From positions 1 through 53,032 of the forward strand of contig CALSMU010000018.1 in the NCBI GenBank assembly GCA_943787535.1: a stretch of 53,032 nucleotides of DNA, given 5' to 3'. The first letter of the stretch is position 1. The number at the start of each line of letters is the position of its first letter. The notes below the pieces were generated by a model. That model searched no databases, was not told the DNA's origin, and worked only from the letters and a program-made list of their open reading frames with translations. The stretch comes from an uncultured Flavobacteriales bacterium. Lineage in GTDB: Bacteria; Bacteroidota; Bacteroidia; Flavobacteriales_D; Parvicellaceae. Position numbers and translations under genes: made by a program. Below, one piece after another: positions 24,570-33,216 of the stretch.

Positions 24570-24636
24570 GGAAGGATTCAAACCTTCAACCGCCACAGCC
24601 GTAATGTGGTATTCTATTCAGTTGAACTACGAGGCC
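24563..24636 (-). tRNA. tRNA-Arg (anticodon ACG)
   Basis: 74 bases. On the minus strand, acceptor GGCCTCG pairs with CGAGGTC (one G-U) and the discriminator is A. The anticodon arm is CCACA-TTACGGC-TGTGG, giving anticodon ACG, which reads CGN Arg codons after A34 modification. The T arm is GAAGG-TTTGAAT-CCTTC. CCA is not encoded. It lies 28 bases downstream of the M48 peptidase gene, on the same strand. It is the only complete tRNA in the window, and its tail is copied at 19580-19596. Confidence 0.93.
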
Positions 24637-24664
24637 ATTTTTATTGCTGCAAATATATGTAATA

Positions 24665-25441
24665 CTAATCAGTAAATTCTTCAATAATTTGTAAAAATTC
24701 TTTTATATCCGCTATTCTCTTCTCATCGCTGGGATGTGTGCTAAAAATTGCAGGTGGTTTTTCGCCACCTGAAGCTGCCATTTTCTCCCAAAACGTAATT
24801 GCAGATTCTGGATTATAACCAGCTAATTTCATAAACACTAACCCTAATTTATCCGACTCAGATTCATGCCCTCTTCCATATTTTAACATCCCTAATGTTC
24901 CAACTCCCATAAAAACTTGCTGGTAGATAGAAACTTGCGTGGTATCAGTTGGAGCCAATACACTTCCTACACCAGATAGAACCATCTGCTGACTCATTCT
25001 CTCATTTCCATGGCGCGCAATAGCATGTGCAATTTCGTGCCCCATAACAACGGCTAACTCATCATCGGAATCTGCTAAATCTAAAAGCCCCGTATAAACA
25101 CAAACTTTTCCTCCGGGCATGCACCAAGCATTTATGATTTCTTCATCAACTGTTTTAAACTCCCATTCAAAGCCTACTAAGCGTTTTTCATAGCCTCTAT
25201 CATTCAAAAAATCTTCTGTAGCTACTTTTATCTTCTCTCCTATTTTTGCAACTCGAATTGCTCGTGCATCACTTGCAGGCAATACTTTTGCGGTAGCTAA
25301 AAATTCAGAATATTGCACTTTTGACATTGCAATTAGCTTGCTTTCTGGCATCAAATGCGTCTGTTTTCTATCCGTTATAGGCACTTTAGAGCAAGCCGTA
25401 AAAAGCACAATAGTAATTAATGGTAATAAAATAGTTTTCAT
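24665..25441 (-). CDS. M48-family metallopeptidase lipoprotein
   Basis: A 258-residue zinc peptidase of the Oma1/YcaL/LoiP type. The signal segment ends F-T-A-C, so Cys17 is probably lipidated. The zinc site is H135-E-I-A-H139 in V-M-G-H-E-I-A-H-A-I-A-R-H-G, and the third ligand is a Glu in H-E-S-E-S-D-K-L-G, the usual ExxxD. N-A-W-C-M-P-G-G and S-T-H-P-S-D-E-K-R-I are family hallmarks. It likely acts at the periplasmic side of an envelope membrane in protein quality control. The length is normal. A TACCTTTG box lies just upstream. Confidence 0.92.
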   Translation of the reverse strand: MKTILLPLITIVLFTACSKVPITDRKQTHLMPESKLIAMSKVQYSEFLATAKVLPASDARAIRVAKIGEKIKVATEDFLNDRGYEKRLVGFEWEFKTVDEEIINAWCMPGGKVCVYTGLLDLADSDDELAVVMGHEIAHAIARHGNERMSQQMVLSGVGSVLAPTDTTQVSIYQQVFMGVGTLGMLKYGRGHESESDKLGLVFMKLAGYNPESAITFWEKMAASGGEKPPAIFSTHPSDEKRIADIKEFLQIIEEFTD

Positions 25442-25458
25442 CCTTAATATATTTCTTG

Positions 25459-25466
25459 CAAAGGTA
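25459..25466 (-). promoter_or_regulatory. -7 promoter box (TACCTTTG) of M48 gene
   Basis: A TAnnTTTG match 18 bases before the start codon on the minus strand, implying a very short leader. No clear -33 TTG. Confidence 0.4.
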
Positions 25467-25521
25467 GTATGATAATAAGAACTATTGAGATTTTACCTAA
25501 ATATAAAAGCAACTTGGGGGA

Positions 25522-25797
25522 TTATTCAATAACAGCAGACAAACCCTTCTCTAAAAGCGTTTCGCAAATGGGCTTTAATGTCTCGAATTCTCCTCGCTTA
25601 ATTTGACACTTACCATTGTTATGAACGATATGTGCGCACTGCTCAGCCTGAATCATTGAATGCTCACAGTATTTAGTCAATTGATTAATAACGTGTTCGA
25701 AAGTATTAACATCGTCGTTATAAAGAATTAAATCTTTAAGTTCTACAATCTTTTCTTCAATTAATACTTCTTCTTGTGTTTGATTCATCTCTGACAT
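25522..25797 (-). CDS. clpS: ClpS, ATP-dependent Clp protease adaptor
   Basis: A 91-residue adaptor that delivers N-degron substrates to ClpAP/ClpCP-type proteases. The core has L-Y-N-D-D-V-N-T-F-E-H-V-I-N-Q-L, where N-D-D is the substrate-binding segment, followed by A-E-Q-C-A-H-I-V-H-N-N-G and G-x-F-E-T-L-K, all diagnostic. A possible -7 box (TAAATTTG, 25802-25809) sits so close that the Met at residue 4 (25788) is the more likely start. It is transcribed alone between M48 and the VTT protein. Confidence 0.94.
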   Translation of the reverse strand: MSEMNQTQEEVLIEEKIVELKDLILYNDDVNTFEHVINQLTKYCEHSMIQAEQCAHIVHNNGKCQIKRGEFETLKPICETLLEKGLSAVIE

Positions 25798-25854
25798 ATT
25801 CCAAATTTATAAAATTATTTGATTAGAAATACACACATCGAAAAAATAGGTTCA

Positions 25855-26421
25855 TTAAAATAGTAATTCAATAATTGACTTACCTGTCCATATGTAAATA
25901 CTAACCAATACAATTTCGCCCAAGAACACCGCAAAAATGAATTTCCAAAATGCCATTTTAATTGTGCCAGCTGCATAACAAATCAAATCGGTTGGAACAG
26001 CTGGAAAAAAGGACCACAATAACACAATTGAAAACCCATATTTCTCCATCTTACTGCGAACTCCTTCCATACGCGTTAAGTTCTTTCCTCTAAATAATTG
26101 TTCAGGAGTTAATATAGATGCGGCCTTGTAAACTAAGGAAGCCCCAATAAGAATACCGATCATTGAAACAATTAATACAAATACTGGTTCATCTGGATAT
26201 AGAACCGTACCCATTAGCACAAACAAAGTACTTGGCAAAAAAAACAAAGCTCTTATACAGGATAATACGATAAACGTAAGCAGTATTAAGCTACTATTAT
26301 TATGCAATACCGTTTTTAAACTTTCTGCAGTAAAAGAATTTGGATAAATTAAAAACAACGTTACAGTTATTAATATCAGAGCTATCCAAGTCCATCTTAA
26401 ATATTTTTTAAACTGATCCAT
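25855..26421 (-). CDS. VTT-domain (TVP38/TMEM64, DedA-like) membrane protein
   Basis: A 188-residue integral membrane protein from the Met at 26421, which begins M-D-Q-F-K-K-Y-L; a longer frame to 26448 adds nine residues without a good start. About five helices are seen, with the family's F-L-P-S-T-L-F-V-L-M-G segment (about 65-75) and the late S-F-F-P-A-V-P-T-D-L-I-C-Y-A-A-G motif, matching the P-x-x-P-x-D/N of VTT proteins. Relatives are thought to move or scramble lipids or act in membrane homeostasis; the substrate is unknown here. Confidence 0.88.
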   Translation of the reverse strand: MDQFKKYLRWTWIALILITVTLFLIYPNSFTAESLKTVLHNNSSLILLTFIVLSCIRALFFLPSTLFVLMGTVLYPDEPVFVLIVSMIGILIGASLVYKAASILTPEQLFRGKNLTRMEGVRSKMEKYGFSIVLLWSFFPAVPTDLICYAAGTIKMAFWKFIFAVFLGEIVLVSIYIWTGKSIIELLF

Positions 26422-26449
26422 CAAAAACAATAGTACGATATTTCGCACA

Positions 26450-26482
26450 AAAAAAGCGCATGTAGTTACACATGCGCTTTCC
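26450..26482 (-). terminator. terminator of the DUF4139 gene
   Basis: AAAGCGCATG (26453-26462) and CATGCGCTTT (26471-26480) form a perfect 10-base stem. The minus strand continues into a T run, 17 bases after the DUF4139 stop. Confidence 0.8.
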
Positions 26483-26497
26483 AGATTTGCTTTTATG

Positions 26498-28207
26498 CTA
26501 ATTTAAAGCTAGAGTCTTATCTTTATCATACCGCAATATGTAAGTAAATTCATACTTCAATGTTTCTTTTGCATCAATATTAATATTCCATACCAGTTTA
26601 CCTGTTTTTTTATTGTAGTCTGCTAATCCTTTCTCAAGTAGTTCTACTTTGATATCTTCAATAGTGGAAACTGGAGTCTGATCTTCAACGATTATAGAAA
26701 CACTTGTTGATTTATAGTTTTTTAGCGCCAATTGATACGTAACTGTTTTCTCTTTTTGACCCGTCAACTTTTTCACTTTTTCTTCGTCATTCGTTTTCTT
26801 TCTTGTTAAATAAATTCCTCTGTCTCTTCCTAACGCCAATTCTAAAGTATCGCTCATAACTGAAGGGTTTAATCTAGTTTGTCCAACATACGTCCCATCG
26901 TAATAGATATTAGCTATAGCCGGAAGTAAATTTAAATCTTCCCAACCACTTAATTTTGCCATTAAAAAAGCGTCTTTATCTAATTTGGGCACGATATGAT
27001 ATTGAAATGAAGCATCAATCTCCTCCGAAGTAACTGCCATTAAATGCGTCTGCCCATCTGATTTAATTGATTGAGGTATCTTTAATTCAAATTCTACCAT
27101 CGCCATGTTATTATTCATTTGAGTAAAGTTTGACATGTGGGCAGCCTCTTCCAATTCATCCCATTGAAAATCAGCACCAGATGCTATATTGTCCTCTCTA
27201 ATTGAAAGCGCTGCCGGAGCCATTGCGCTCTCTTTCGCCATCTTACTCTTAGAGTCTTTATTGTAATACCCTTGTGATTGCACAATAGGTTGAAAATATC
27301 TTAAATACCAGGTAGCTAAAGTGGGCTTAACATTGCTACGATTAGGGTTTATTGTTGACAAAGTCATATCCACATTATTCCAATCAATTCCCGTATTTTG
27401 ATAAACATTCGCCTTGTAGGTTAGCTTTACTGGAGAATCAACATCATCTGCTCTTAAATCGTAAGAAGGAGACCACCCAGCACTTGGAACCATATAACTA
27501 AATTCAAGTGTACCGTAGGTCTCAACATCTGAAGAAACCGTAACGATAATTTGCTGAATCGGTAATTGGCGCTTAGCAACATTTCCTACATTGTAATTGT
27601 AATTTTTTAGTTCATTTAACCGTGCTTGCATTTTAGTGAGAAGTATTTTGTCATTATTTAACTTCTTATCAATTTTAAAAATTAATTTATTCAACTCCAG
27701 TAATTTTACACGCATGTAATCCATAGCATCTATCAAAGCTGCTATCGAATCATTTACGTTTTGACCTTTGATAACTCCACTTGTCAATAACATGGTTTTC
27801 TCCGATTTATAACCGTCAACTTCAATTTTCAATTCTTTCGCTAGCCAATTTAAATCACTTATGGAATCTTCTAATTGTGTTATTTCTTTTTTGATTTTAA
27901 CCGGCATGGTGTTCGGCACATAGGCTTTAGGAACAGGGTGAAAAATATTTGAACTTACATCTAGAATAATAAAACTCCCTTTACCTTTTACTTGAATACT
28001 GTTTTTATCAAATTGCTGGGTCATTCCTTCAAAGACAATTTTTGTAATACCCTTATCAATTTTAAACTTCCCTTTTCTTTGAACTTGGGCCCCCTGAAGG
28101 AAAACTGTTACATTATTAATTTTAGAACTTACTTTTTTTTCAACTTCAGCCATTGCTGAAGATCCAATAAGGATTATGGCGATTAAAGTGCTTGTTATCT
28201 TTTTCAT
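26498..28207 (-). CDS. DUF4139 protein (MuiA family)
   Basis: A 569-residue secreted protein with a signal peptide ending S-S-A-M-A. The N-terminal DUF4140-like domain has K-I-N-N-V-T-V-F-L-Q-G-A-Q-V-Q-R, then a long coiled coil (about 95-200). The DUF4139 beta domain has L-E-F-S-Y-M-V-P-S-A-G-W-S-P-S-Y-D-L-R and the D-W-N-N-V-D-M-T-L-S-T segment, and the end is rich in V-E-D-Q-T-P-V-S. The length is typical. Known as mucoidy inhibitor A homologs; the function is not established. Divergent from the T9SS gene at 28341. Confidence 0.9.
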   Translation of the reverse strand: MKKITSTLIAIILIGSSAMAEVEKKVSSKINNVTVFLQGAQVQRKGKFKIDKGITKIVFEGMTQQFDKNSIQVKGKGSFIILDVSSNIFHPVPKAYVPNTMPVKIKKEITQLEDSISDLNWLAKELKIEVDGYKSEKTMLLTSGVIKGQNVNDSIAALIDAMDYMRVKLLELNKLIFKIDKKLNNDKILLTKMQARLNELKNYNYNVGNVAKRQLPIQQIIVTVSSDVETYGTLEFSYMVPSAGWSPSYDLRADDVDSPVKLTYKANVYQNTGIDWNNVDMTLSTINPNRSNVKPTLATWYLRYFQPIVQSQGYYNKDSKSKMAKESAMAPAALSIREDNIASGADFQWDELEEAAHMSNFTQMNNNMAMVEFELKIPQSIKSDGQTHLMAVTSEEIDASFQYHIVPKLDKDAFLMAKLSGWEDLNLLPAIANIYYDGTYVGQTRLNPSVMSDTLELALGRDRGIYLTRKKTNDEEKVKKLTGQKEKTVTYQLALKNYKSTSVSIIVEDQTPVSTIEDIKVELLEKGLADYNKKTGKLVWNINIDAKETLKYEFTYILRYDKDKTLALN

Positions 28208-28340
28208 GGTTTCTATTTTTCAATTATTTGTGTCAATCGGTACATCACCCTTTTTAAAAAGTTCAATCAGTTTGAAAATAAAAATATTTCTATGTCGTTA
28301 TTGCCTTATTTCACTACATTTACGCTCATAAATTTTTTTA

Positions 28341-29141
28341 ATGAAAAATATAATTACACTTACTTTTTTAATTATTGCTCCAAATATTTTAGCACAAAAC
28401 ACTATCCTATTTGAGGACTTCAATGATGGTTTTCCCGCTGGTTGGCAAACTATTGATGGCGACGGCCTTGTCCCTTACAATGATCCTGCTGTTAATTTCA
28501 TTTCAGATTCATGGGTGATACATGAAGATTATGATACTTTAGGTGTTAATGATTCTATTTTAATCAGTACCTCTTGGTTTGAAACTGCTGGTACTGCAGA
28601 CAATTACATCGTTTTACCACCACTTACTTTAGGTCCTTTCGGAAATTACATCTCATTTGATTGCAAGTCAAAAGACCAAACATACCCCGATGATTTTGAG
28701 ATTTTATTTTCATCTTCCAGTTTAAATACATTTACGAGTAACCCCGTTATTTTTGATTCAGTTGGACCATCCTACTGGACAAACTATACTGTTTCATTAG
28801 ACAGTGCAGGAATTACAGGTGAAACGGTTTATTTAGCTTTTAGACACAATGCCTATGATCAATTTATTTTAGAAATTGACAATATCAAAGTGTTTACAGA
28901 AAGCCCTATGGGAATTGAAACTGAAGGTTCAAACGAGATTTCATTTTATCCGAACCCCGCTAAAGAGTGCCTAACTATTCGTGGCTTAGATGAAACAGTT
29001 CCCTATTCTATTTCGGACATTAACGGTAAACTGATTCAAAACGGAACTGCTTTTGATCGTATCAATCTAGAGAATTTGACTAAAGGATTCTACTTTCTTA
29101 CAATTGGAAATACTATTTCGAAAAAGTTGATTGTAGAATAA
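28341..29141 (+). CDS. T9SS-exported protein with jelly-roll (choice-of-anchor J) domain
   Basis: A 266-residue protein with a signal peptide (ends I-L-A-Q), then a beta-sandwich of about 170 residues: F-E-D-F-N-D-G-F-P-A-G-W-Q near the start and later F-R-H-N-A-Y-D-Q-F-I-L-E-I-D-N-I, the common cleaved-adhesin/choice-of-anchor J pattern. The last 70 residues are a type A sorting tail: F-Y-P-N-P-A, then G-K-L-I-Q-N-G and G-F-Y-F-L-T-I. It should be exported through the type IX system. No catalytic site is seen, so adhesion or a structural role is likely. Followed closely by a small ABC transporter. Confidence 0.85.
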   Translation: MKNIITLTFLIIAPNILAQNTILFEDFNDGFPAGWQTIDGDGLVPYNDPAVNFISDSWVIHEDYDTLGVNDSILISTSWFETAGTADNYIVLPPLTLGPFGNYISFDCKSKDQTYPDDFEILFSSSSLNTFTSNPVIFDSVGPSYWTNYTVSLDSAGITGETVYLAFRHNAYDQFILEIDNIKVFTESPMGIETEGSNEISFYPNPAKECLTIRGLDETVPYSISDINGKLIQNGTAFDRINLENLTKGFYFLTIGNTISKKLIVE

Positions 29142-29157
29142 TTTCTAATTTGCTTCT

Positions 29158-29799
29158 TTGAAAGTAACATTACAAAATATTGTCCCAAACCCAATGAAAG
29201 ATGAAGCTTTCTCTAATGAAAGTATTTGGGGAAAGGAATGCACATTAGAATCCAACCATTCCTATTTAATATCCTCCGATTCAGGAAAAGGGAAAAGCAC
29301 CTTACTTTCATATATCTATGGACTTAGAGCTGATTATTCTGGTTCAATAAGTATAGGGGAAGAAAACCAAAAAAATATTTCTGTAGATAGTTGGTCAAAA
29401 TTAAGAACGCATAAATTATCCTACCTATTGCAGGACTTAAGGTTGTTTAATCACCTTTCAGTTTGGGATAATTTAACTTTAAAAAATGATTTGACCAATC
29501 ATAAAACTACTTCTGAAATTGAGAACATGCTTGATCAATTTGGTTTATTATCTAAGAAAAATCAATTAGCGGGAAAACTTTCTTTAGGACAGCAACAACG
29601 AGTAGCACTAATTCGATGTTTACTTCAGCCATTCGAATTCTTATTATTAGATGAGCCTTTTAGTAACATCGACTATACAAATATTCAAATAGCTAAAAGA
29701 CTTATTGAAGAAGAGTGTAAGGCTAATAATGCTGGGTTTATCTTAGCTACACTAGGTCATGATTATGAATTTAAAAATGCAAACACTATCTTTTTATAG
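29158..29799 (+). CDS. ABC transporter ATP-binding protein, MacB/LolD-like
   Basis: A 213-residue ATPase of the exporter class that works with FtsX-like permeases. The P-loop reads S-D-S-G-K-G-K-S-T, with Ser in place of the first Gly of the usual pattern. The signature is L-S-L-G-Q-Q-Q-R (L for G), Walker B is L-L-L-D-E-P-F and the switch region T-L-G-H-D. A TTG start (29158) is chosen because it gives the normal first beta strand; the next ATG is at 29191. The permease begins 12 bases downstream, so the two form one unit, possibly read with the upstream T9SS gene. Confidence 0.85.
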   Translation: MKVTLQNIVPNPMKDEAFSNESIWGKECTLESNHSYLISSDSGKGKSTLLSYIYGLRADYSGSISIGEENQKNISVDSWSKLRTHKLSYLLQDLRLFNHLSVWDNLTLKNDLTNHKTTSEIENMLDQFGLLSKKNQLAGKLSLGQQQRVALIRCLLQPFEFLLLDEPFSNIDYTNIQIAKRLIEEECKANNAGFILATLGHDYEFKNANTIFL

Positions 29800-29811
29800 G
29801 GAAAATATCTC

Positions 29812-31014
29812 ATGAAAAAAGCAATCAATAAAAAACAAAATATGTTCACGCTAGCGTTTTCCGCTTTGGGTGCTATTTTGGGTTTTACGCTTTTACTAAT
29901 AACCCTTCAATTATTTACAGATGTTGACACCATTTTTAATTCAGAAGCTGATGCAATCGATTCAGAATACTTGGTACTTAAAAAGCACGTTTCAACCCTA
30001 AGTACAATTGGGCTTTCAAGCAATACGACCTTTGATTCAAATGAAATTGAAGAAATTAAAAACCAAAATTTCATAAAAGATATTGCACCATTTAACAATG
30101 CAACCTTTGAGGTAATGGCAGTATTGGGAATGGAAGGAGGTAAATTTCCTACGATGAAATCATTGGCATTTTTTGAAACGATTCCAGATCAATTCATTGA
30201 TGTAGAAACGAACAACTGGGGGTGGGAAAAAGGAGACACCAAAGTTCCTATTATTTTACCCAATACTTATTTAGATGCCTATAATTTTGGTATCGCTCAA
30301 GCGGCTGGCACACCCCAAGTAAGCAAAGGAATAATTGGAGCTTTTTCCATTAAACTAGAAGTATCTGGAAATGGTGAAAAAGCTGTATACCAAGGAAATG
30401 TTATCAATTTTTCAGATCGAATAAATTCAATTTTAGTTCCTAAAAGTTTCTTAGATTTTGCAAATATGGAATATGGCACCCCCTCAAAACAAGAAACCTT
30501 TAGAGTAATTGTAGAAGTTACAGATGCCAATGACCCATCTTTAAAAAAATATATTGAAGAGAATGGTTATGAAACAAATAGTGAGCAATTAAGAGGTGGT
30601 AAAGTAGAGCAAATACTAAGAGGTTTCTTAAATTTCCACGTACTCATTGGAATAATAATCATTCTTCAATCTGCCTTTCTGTTTGTATTGTATTCTCAAA
30701 TTTTAATTCAAAAGTCTAAATATGAAATTCAGTTGTTATTAATATTAGGATACCAATGGAGAACTATCACGAATCAAATAAATAAATCATTTATATGGGT
30801 ATTTGTGCTTGTCGGATTCGTTTCATTCTTATGTTTTGGAGCTGTTAAATTATGGTTTAACACCTGGTTATTGGAAGAGGTTGGAATGGAAGTAACTAGC
30901 CTATTTTCAATAAGTACAATGCTTTTTGGTCTTGGATTCTTGTTGTTATTCTTATTCCTGACAGGGTTTAAAATTTCTAATAAAGTAAAACAACTAGCAA
31001 AACCGAATTCTTAA
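29812..31014 (+). CDS. FtsX-like ABC transporter permease
   Basis: A 400-residue membrane protein with the MacB/FtsX topology: one N-terminal helix (about 13-33), a large periplasmic domain (about 35-275) and three C-terminal helices (about 280-300, 330-350, 370-390). E-I-Q-L-L-L-I-L-G-Y-Q-W in the loop before the penultimate helix matches the conserved E-x-x-x-L-x-x-L-G coupling segment. It is paired with the ATPase upstream. Such pairs extract or transmit rather than import; the substrate cannot be told. No membrane-fusion or outer-membrane partner is adjacent. Confidence 0.88.
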   Translation: MKKAINKKQNMFTLAFSALGAILGFTLLLITLQLFTDVDTIFNSEADAIDSEYLVLKKHVSTLSTIGLSSNTTFDSNEIEEIKNQNFIKDIAPFNNATFEVMAVLGMEGGKFPTMKSLAFFETIPDQFIDVETNNWGWEKGDTKVPIILPNTYLDAYNFGIAQAAGTPQVSKGIIGAFSIKLEVSGNGEKAVYQGNVINFSDRINSILVPKSFLDFANMEYGTPSKQETFRVIVEVTDANDPSLKKYIEENGYETNSEQLRGGKVEQILRGFLNFHVLIGIIIILQSAFLFVLYSQILIQKSKYEIQLLLILGYQWRTITNQINKSFIWVFVLVGFVSFLCFGAVKLWFNTWLLEEVGMEVTSLFSISTMLFGLGFLLLFLFLTGFKISNKVKQLAKPNS

Positions 31015-31106
31015 TTTTTTGTTAAAGTTTACTATATAAAGCATCCAAAACTTATTTGGTGCGTCATTTGTTATACTTTCGAATTAGAAAAGAAAATTTT
31101 TAAAAT

Positions 31107-32552
31107 ATGAAGAAGTTATTATTACTATTTATTCTTTTTTCAGCCATTGGAGCAAGTGCTCAATACAGTCTTAAGTTTAAGATTAATGGTTTAAAAGACA
31201 CCACAATCTTTCTTGCAAGGTATTTAGGTGATAAGTTGTATTATGCGGATACAGCTGAAGCTAAAAACGGCATAGTTGAATTTGAAAACCAATACGACGA
31301 AGGTGTTTATACTGTAATCTGCCCAGGCCCAAAATGGTTTGAAGTTATTTTAGCTGATAAGGAGATCGAAATGGAGACTTCAATCAGCAACTTCATTACA
31401 AACATGAAGGTTAAAAAATCTGAAAATAACAAAATCTTTTACGATTACATCAAATTTATAAACGAGAAGAAGAACGAAGCAAAAGACAAAACCGAGGATA
31501 AAGCACTCATGGGCAGATTAGATAAAGAGGTTAAAGCTTATCAAAATAAATTAGTAGCTGAAAACAAAGATTTACTTGTTGGAAAACTAATTAATATGTC
31601 AATTGACCCAATCATTCCTGATGCCATAATGAAAAATGACACTTTACGATACCGTTATTACAAAGAACATTATTGGGACAACATTGACCTAACAGATAAA
31701 AGACTGGTTCACTACCCTGCATTTAAAAATAAGCTTGAGTTTTACTTCGAGAAAATGATATTACAGCAAGCAGATACGATTTGTGAAAACGCACATAAAA
31801 TTATTGATCAAATAGAAAATGGTTCTGAAATGTTCAAATACGTTGTGCATTTTATAACATACAAGTACGAAACATCTAAAATTATGGGGATGGATGCAGT
31901 TTTCTATTGTATGGCAGATTCTTACTATTGTCCTGCTGATAAATCCAGAGCATATTGGCTAGATCCAGATAAATTAAAAGAATTGTGCGAAAGAAAAGAT
32001 GCTGTTGGACCACTTAGAGTTGGACAACCTGCACCAAGAATAATTTTAGCAGATACAACAGAAAAGAAATGGGTTGATTTTTACACACAGGTAAAAACGG
32101 ATTATACAGCTCTTATATTTTGGGCGGATGATTGTGGACATTGCAAGAAAGAAATGCCAAAATTGAAGAAGTTATACGCCGAACTGAAAGAAAAAAAAGT
32201 TAACATCGAATTTGTTGCAGTTGGAACTAGTCTTGAAAATAAAGGATGGAAGAAATTTATTAAAGAGAATAACCTTCCGTGGATAAATATTTCAGATTTT
32301 CCAGATGCGAACGAAAATGCAATAAAATACTTAAACGAACTAAGAGTAACAGACTTACAAAGTTTAAACTTTAGAAAGACGTATGATATTTTCAGTACTC
32401 CTCAAATTTACCTATTGGATAAGGACAAAGTAATAAGAGCAAAAAAACTGGATGCGAAAAACCTGGCTAAAATTTTAGAACATAAATTAAGTATTGAGCT
32501 TGATTATGAGGAACCAGAGGAAGAAGAAAAGAAAAAAGAGGATACGCACTAG
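31107..32552 (+). CDS. thioredoxin-like (TlpA-type) secreted protein, DUF4369/DUF5106 type
   Basis: A 481-residue periplasmic or surface protein with a signal peptide ending S-A-Q. A DUF4369-like N-terminal beta domain (about 25-110) is followed by a helical DUF5106-like region, then a thioredoxin fold (about 305-465) with active site W-A-D-D-C-G-H-C-K-K-E-M-P and cis-Pro in S-T-P-Q-I-Y. The C-terminus is a strongly charged E/K tail. It is the Bacteroidota disulphide reductase/isomerase type; the partner is unknown. A possible -7 box (TACTTTCG) precedes it. Confidence 0.88.
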   Translation: MKKLLLLFILFSAIGASAQYSLKFKINGLKDTTIFLARYLGDKLYYADTAEAKNGIVEFENQYDEGVYTVICPGPKWFEVILADKEIEMETSISNFITNMKVKKSENNKIFYDYIKFINEKKNEAKDKTEDKALMGRLDKEVKAYQNKLVAENKDLLVGKLINMSIDPIIPDAIMKNDTLRYRYYKEHYWDNIDLTDKRLVHYPAFKNKLEFYFEKMILQQADTICENAHKIIDQIENGSEMFKYVVHFITYKYETSKIMGMDAVFYCMADSYYCPADKSRAYWLDPDKLKELCERKDAVGPLRVGQPAPRIILADTTEKKWVDFYTQVKTDYTALIFWADDCGHCKKEMPKLKKLYAELKEKKVNIEFVAVGTSLENKGWKKFIKENNLPWINISDFPDANENAIKYLNELRVTDLQSLNFRKTYDIFSTPQIYLLDKDKVIRAKKLDAKNLAKILEHKLSIELDYEEPEEEEKKKEDTH

Positions 32553-32606
32553 TTAATTTACTTGTTAACGAAGTGTTAAAGAATAAATAAGTGCGAGAAA
32601 CCTGAT

Positions 32607-32614
32607 TATATTTG
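32607..32614 (+). promoter_or_regulatory. -7 promoter box (TATATTTG) of DUF1573 gene
   Basis: A TAnnTTTG match 44 bases before the start codon. No clear -33 at normal spacing. Confidence 0.45.
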
Positions 32615-32657
32615 TAGTTAGGAAATTAAAATTTAAACAATAAATAAAATTAAAATT

Positions 32658-33149
32658 ATGAAAAAAGCGATCTTAACATTTGGGATGATGTTTTTAGCGG
32701 TAATGGCATTCGAAGTTAATGCTCAAGCTAAAACTACACCTGCTGCAAAAGCTGCACCTGCTGCAAAAGCTATCCAAGTTGGTGGTGCCGAAATTAGCTT
32801 CGAAAAAGAAGTTCATGACTACGGTGTTATGGAACAAAATGGGAATGGACAGTGTGAATTTGTATTTACAAACACCGGAACAGAGCCATTATTAATTACT
32901 AACGCTAGAGGGTCTTGCGGATGTACTGTGCCAGATTGGCCGCGTGAGCCTATCGCACCGGGAGCTTCTTCTGCTATCAAGGTAAAATATGACACAAAGA
33001 GAATCGGTTTAATTAACAAATCTGTAACGATTACGTCAAATGCAGAAACTTCTACTAAAATTATTAGAATTAAAGGTGAGGTTAAAGCACCAGCTGCTGG
33101 CGCAACACCTATCAAGCCTGTTGATGGACCTGCTATTAAAAAAGGATAA
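32658..33149 (+). CDS. DUF1573 secreted protein
   Basis: A 163-residue protein with a signal peptide ending V-N-A-Q, an Ala/Lys/Pro-rich spacer with T-P-A-A-K-A-A-P-A-A-K repeats, and one DUF1573 Ig-like domain (about 45-145): D-Y-G-V-M-E, F-V-F-T-N-T-G, S-C-G-C-T and T-I-T-S-N-A-E. The paired Cys in S-C-G-C-T is the family hallmark. No function is assigned, though it is widespread in Bacteroidota. It is followed by a clear terminator and then a second, shorter DUF1573 gene. Confidence 0.9.
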   Translation: MKKAILTFGMMFLAVMAFEVNAQAKTTPAAKAAPAAKAIQVGGAEISFEKEVHDYGVMEQNGNGQCEFVFTNTGTEPLLITNARGSCGCTVPDWPREPIAPGASSAIKVKYDTKRIGLINKSVTITSNAETSTKIIRIKGEVKAPAAGATPIKPVDGPAIKKG

Positions 33150-33170
33150 TTAAATCACAAAACTATTTAA

Positions 33171-33201
33171 AAACTCCGATTGATTATCGGAGTTTTTTTT
33201 T
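33171..33201 (+). terminator. terminator of first DUF1573 gene
   Basis: AAACTCCGAT (33171-33180), loop TGATT, ATCGGAGTTT (33186-33195), then a T run: a perfect 10-base stem, 22 bases after the stop. Confidence 0.88.
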
Positions 33202-33216
33202 ACCTGATTTTTAAAC

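Noticed and set aside
24408..24596. A 62-codon minus-strand frame across tRNA-Arg and its terminator
   Set aside because: It translates the tRNA tail and hairpins; the sequence has no protein-like pattern, and the near-identical repeat copy at 19613-19768 has lost the tRNA part.
13873..24636. Prophage or integrative conjugative element
   Set aside because: No integrase, transposase, phage structural or conjugation gene was found; only repeats and tRNA tails suggest mobility.
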